NCBI GenBank assembly: GCA_021234155.1
Contig: JAJEKV010000096.1
Span: forward strand, 938,010-1,002,009
DNA: 64,000 nt
Source of the DNA: Isoetes taiwanensis
Taxonomy: Eukaryota; Streptophyta; Lycopodiopsida; Isoetales; Isoetaceae
Direction: 5' to 3'
The stretch's first letter is position 1; every line of letters begins with the position of its first letter. The position numbers and the translations under genes were made by a program. The notes under the pieces were generated by a model. The model did no database searches. It saw only the letters and a program-made list of their open reading frames with translations, and was not told the origin of the DNA. This document shows, piece after piece, positions 61,703 to 64,000 of this stretch.

Positions 61703-62280
61703 ATGGTTTACACTAGAAACAAAACTCCCATCCCATTTGTCCCTCTTGCTTACACACCCCCAAAGAGAAGGCGGCAGAAGCACTCAGGTTCACTAGAGGT
61801 ATCAATAGGTGACACAAACAGTATAAACCCAGGAAAAGCATTCACCGATTTAGCAATGGGAAAAGATACAGAAAGTTCAATGGTAGAGAAAGGCCTAGTA
61901 AATGATGTCCAGGATATGACTGCCACTGATCCAGAATTTGCCCAGGTATGTCGCTGTTTCATTAGATCATTTTCCTTCTCTGCTTGCGAAATATGTAACC
62001 ATGAAATTTGTGTAGGTTTTTGCTCACGAGATTGTTGCTGACATAATGAGTAAATGTCGCATCGAGAGAGGATCAGAACCTCCCAAGATACCTCTTTGCC
62101 GTATCTTGCGGAATCTTTAGCAATTATGGTAGTACTACTTATCCTTTTTAACATATTAGCATTCTTCCTGTGTATGCAGAATCAATAGCTTCAGTTTTCT
62201 CAAAAAGGGAACCTCCAGTTCAGAAGGAAAGAAGACGTAGACGTTGTCTACTTGTAGATGACGAGTGTGTAGAAGGATGA
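61703..62280 (+). CDS. Unknown gene, three proposed exons
   Basis: ATG at 61703 opens MVYTRNKTPIPFVPLAYTPP, then KRRRQKHSGS (possible nuclear signal) and an acidic part ending DPEFAQ at a donor near 61945 (CAG/GTATGT). A second block after TTTGTGTAG/ (62013) reads VFAHEIVADIMSKCRIERGS to PPKIPLC; with a donor at 62093 and the acceptor ATGCAG at 62180 the frame continues QSIASVFSKREPPVQKERRR and ends at the TGA at 62280. I do not recognise the family. Splicing is by eye. Confidence 0.4.
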
Positions 62281-62470
62281 GGACTTCATGTCGTCTAGGT
62301 TTTCATAACATTATTATGGATTATAGTATTTTGTCTTCCATAGTTCACTTCAAACTATTTCTTTTAAACTACTTCTACATACTTTAATGCAGTGTTATTT
62401 TCTATAGTATGGAGTCTTCAATTGCATCTTCTACACCTCAAAACCAATGGCAAAAGCAGAATTTGATGTG

Positions 62471-62522
62471 ACAATCTAAAAAAACCCTCTAAACCCTTCC
62501 AAAAAAAACCCTCCAAAAATTC
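62471..62522. repeat. Right arm of the 50-bp inverted repeat
   Basis: Partner of 57938-57988. Confidence 0.55.
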
Positions 62523-62536
62523 GCACTCTTCAGTTT

Positions 62537-62556
62537 CAAAACGCGCCAAGCCCTCG
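62537..62556. repeat. GCGC-type palindrome (half decayed)
   Basis: AAAACGCGCCAAGCCCTCG, just outside the inverted repeat arm. Confidence 0.6.
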
Positions 62557-62630
62557 TTTTTGTTGCATACGTTGCAAGTTAGCATATATTTTGGCATTAA
62601 AATATTAATCCATGTGCTGTAATTTTGCAG

Positions 62631-63740
62631 GAACACAAAAAACAATCAAAAGGAAAACCAAACACAGCGAGACCTCTTCAGCCCAGAAAAAGTAAAGGAC
62701 AGATGAAGATATTACTGTTACAGACCTGCAGCATGTATTGACGTTAGAAGATACATATGGAATAATAAAGGCTCAGGTAGAACCTCCATGTCCAGAAGAA
62801 GATCTTATAGAGGGGTCAGAATGGTATGTCGAAATCTTCAAAACTGCCGGGAAGACAGACCTTATATTCATGTCTAGGGTAAGAGAGACTGATCAAATGA
62901 AGAAGCAGGGCATTCTTATCACATATGAAGAACATGACGATTCTTCTTGTTCAGTGTTAGTTGAAGTGGGCCAAAAAAATAAGAAGAGCCTAAAGAAGAT
63001 CAATCGATGCAGTTCTAGCTCTTTTAAAGAGACTGCATTAAGTTCAGACGACACGGCCGATTCCCTCTTCAAATTTGGCTGGACAGTTGGCGAGCCATTG
63101 ACGCCTAAAATAATATGCGAAGGGCTTTCAACTGTTCGACGAGCCATCAGCACGAGGCTCTCGGGCAGTGTCTACCTGCAGGCAGTGAAGGATAAGGAAG
63201 ATGCTAGTTCTAGAGGCAGGGACAATACAGAAGTGACATCATGCCTTATAAGTGATGATGACAAGGCCAGGCAGTTGGAGGCAATGAGCAAACTGAAAAA
63301 ATATGCTGACAAGTATCCACTGGGCCTGAACTTCACCCATCCAGTCCACGTGGATAGGCTTTTCAGGTCCACTAAAGCCATTTATGTCAGCAGAAGGTAC
63401 GACAAGCAGCACTCCCTGGAGATAGTGAACAGCATGATCGAAAATCCAGGGCAGGTGCCAATGCCTGCAGATGTAGTGTCTTACGATACAAGAACAAAGA
63501 AGGTAATCATGTGGAGCAAGCTGGAGGACTTCATCGAGAACCAAGACATACATTTCATGATAATAGATGGCCAGCACTCAATTGAGGCCCAGAAGGTTCT
63601 GACAGGAAGGCACAAAATACTGAAAATCAGCTGTTCTATAAGATGTATTCTGTCAGAAACTGCCGGTTCCTGAGCAGCTCAACAACACCTGCCGAACTAG
63701 CCGAAATAAGCGCATCCTGAATGACATGGGAAAAACTTTC
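62631..63740 (+). CDS. ParB/DndB-like DGQH-motif protein (partial, possibly broken)
   Basis: After the acceptor TTTTGCAG at 62630 one frame reads KRKTKHSETSSAQKK, a TAA at 62693, then from 62696 an open frame to 63673: DLQHVLTLEDTYGIIKAQVE, a middle region, and a C-terminal domain with YPLGLNFTHPVHVDRLFRST, YDKQHSLEIVNSMIENPGQV and HFMIIDGQHSIEAQKVL. IIDGQHxxEAxK, preceded by a strand, a helix and a P-x-P-x-V loop, matches the DGQHR/DndB branch of the ParB-like fold. The last part switches frame after HKILK; another frame ends ILNDMGKTFLYKR at a donor near 63752. An in-frame TAA and this shift suggest a decayed copy, or exons I have not resolved. Confidence 0.5.
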
Positions 63741-63788
63741 CTATACAAAAGGTAACTCTCTTCTCTCGTTTTTCGTTTTCGTATTTGC

Positions 63789-63837
63789 AAATCGCGCCAG
63801 GCGCGATTTCCTTTTCAAATCGCGCCAGGCGTGATTT
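63789..63837. repeat. Two GCGCCAGGCGC palindromes
   Basis: AAATCGCGCCAGGCGCGATT (63789-63808) and AAATCGCGCCAGGCGTGATT (63817-63836), in the presumed intron after the DGQH gene. Confidence 0.9.
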
Positions 63838-63921
63838 TCCTACTCTGAAGAGAAAAGGCTTCTTAGAATGGTCGTTTCTCTTCAAATAAGCAAATCGCAG
63901 TCGTTTCTCCTCAGAGTAGGC

Positions 63922-63976
63922 AAATTGCGCATGGCGCGGTTTGCATTCTAGTATGAAATCGCGCCAGGCGCGATTT
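63922..63976. repeat. Two more GCGC palindromes
   Basis: AAATTGCGCATGGCGCGGTT (63922-63941) and AAATCGCGCCAGGCGCGATT (63956-63975). About 35 bp apart; the array probably runs past the window end. Confidence 0.88.
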
Positions 63977-64000
63977 GCCTATTTGAACAGATACAGCTAC

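Overview
This is nuclear DNA of a land plant with a large, repeat-rich genome. Supporting signs are GT-AG introns, Ty1/copia elements with initiator-tRNA-Met type primer sites, L1-type LINEs, Helitron ends, hAT and MITE insertions, and remnants of plant families: cellulose synthase, UDP-glycosyltransferase, LRR receptor-like protein, MATH-BTB and PhoD-like phosphatase. The species cannot be named from the sequence; a fern, lycophyte or gymnosperm would fit, but that is a guess. Only one host gene looks intact, the four-exon PhoD-like metallophosphatase at 26.1-28.1 kb (minus strand). Almost everything else is mobile DNA or a broken gene.

Layout. 0-5 kb: minisatellite between 130-bp direct repeats, then a UGT pseudogene whose PSPG box is split by a 357-bp TIR element, then short tandem arrays. 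4.9-14.4 kb: three Helitron-type 3' ends, an LRR receptor-like pseudogene with thirteen near-identical 72-bp repeats, a tRNA-like SINE head, a possible CACTA/Ulp1-type fragment, and a degenerate copy (A) of a DUF7869-type gene. 15.1-25.5 kb: an LRR receptor-like N-terminus interrupted by a 10-kb copia element, which is itself interrupted by a second complete copia and by a 411-bp TIR element. 26-28 kb: PhoD-like gene. 30-31 kb: LINE remnant. 31.6-36.65 kb: a third copia carrying a MATH-domain gene fragment with its intron. 36.65-38.5 kb: hAT transposase pseudogene. 40.3-47.1 kb: L1-type LINE on the minus strand split by a different LINE on the plus strand. 48.0-48.6 kb: perfect 104-bp inverted repeat. 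49.1-50.1 kb: cellulose synthase pseudogene. 51.9-64 kb: the better-preserved DUF7869-type gene (copy B), an unrecognised divergent small gene, a SWIM-type zinc-finger gene, a spliced unknown gene, and a gene with a ParB/DndB-like DGQH motif.

How parts relate. A palindromic motif built on GCGCC(A/T)GGCGC and close variants recurs about twenty times. I found it only near the two DUF7869-type copies and the SWIM/DGQH region, and in both DUF7869 copies it lies 5' of the transposase-like gene, around a small divergently transcribed ORF. This shared layout is the best candidate in the window for an undescribed mobile system. The nested copias give an internal clock: LTR divergence is about 5% for the outer element and about 2% for the inner one. 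All statements come from reading the sequence by eye; no database search was run.
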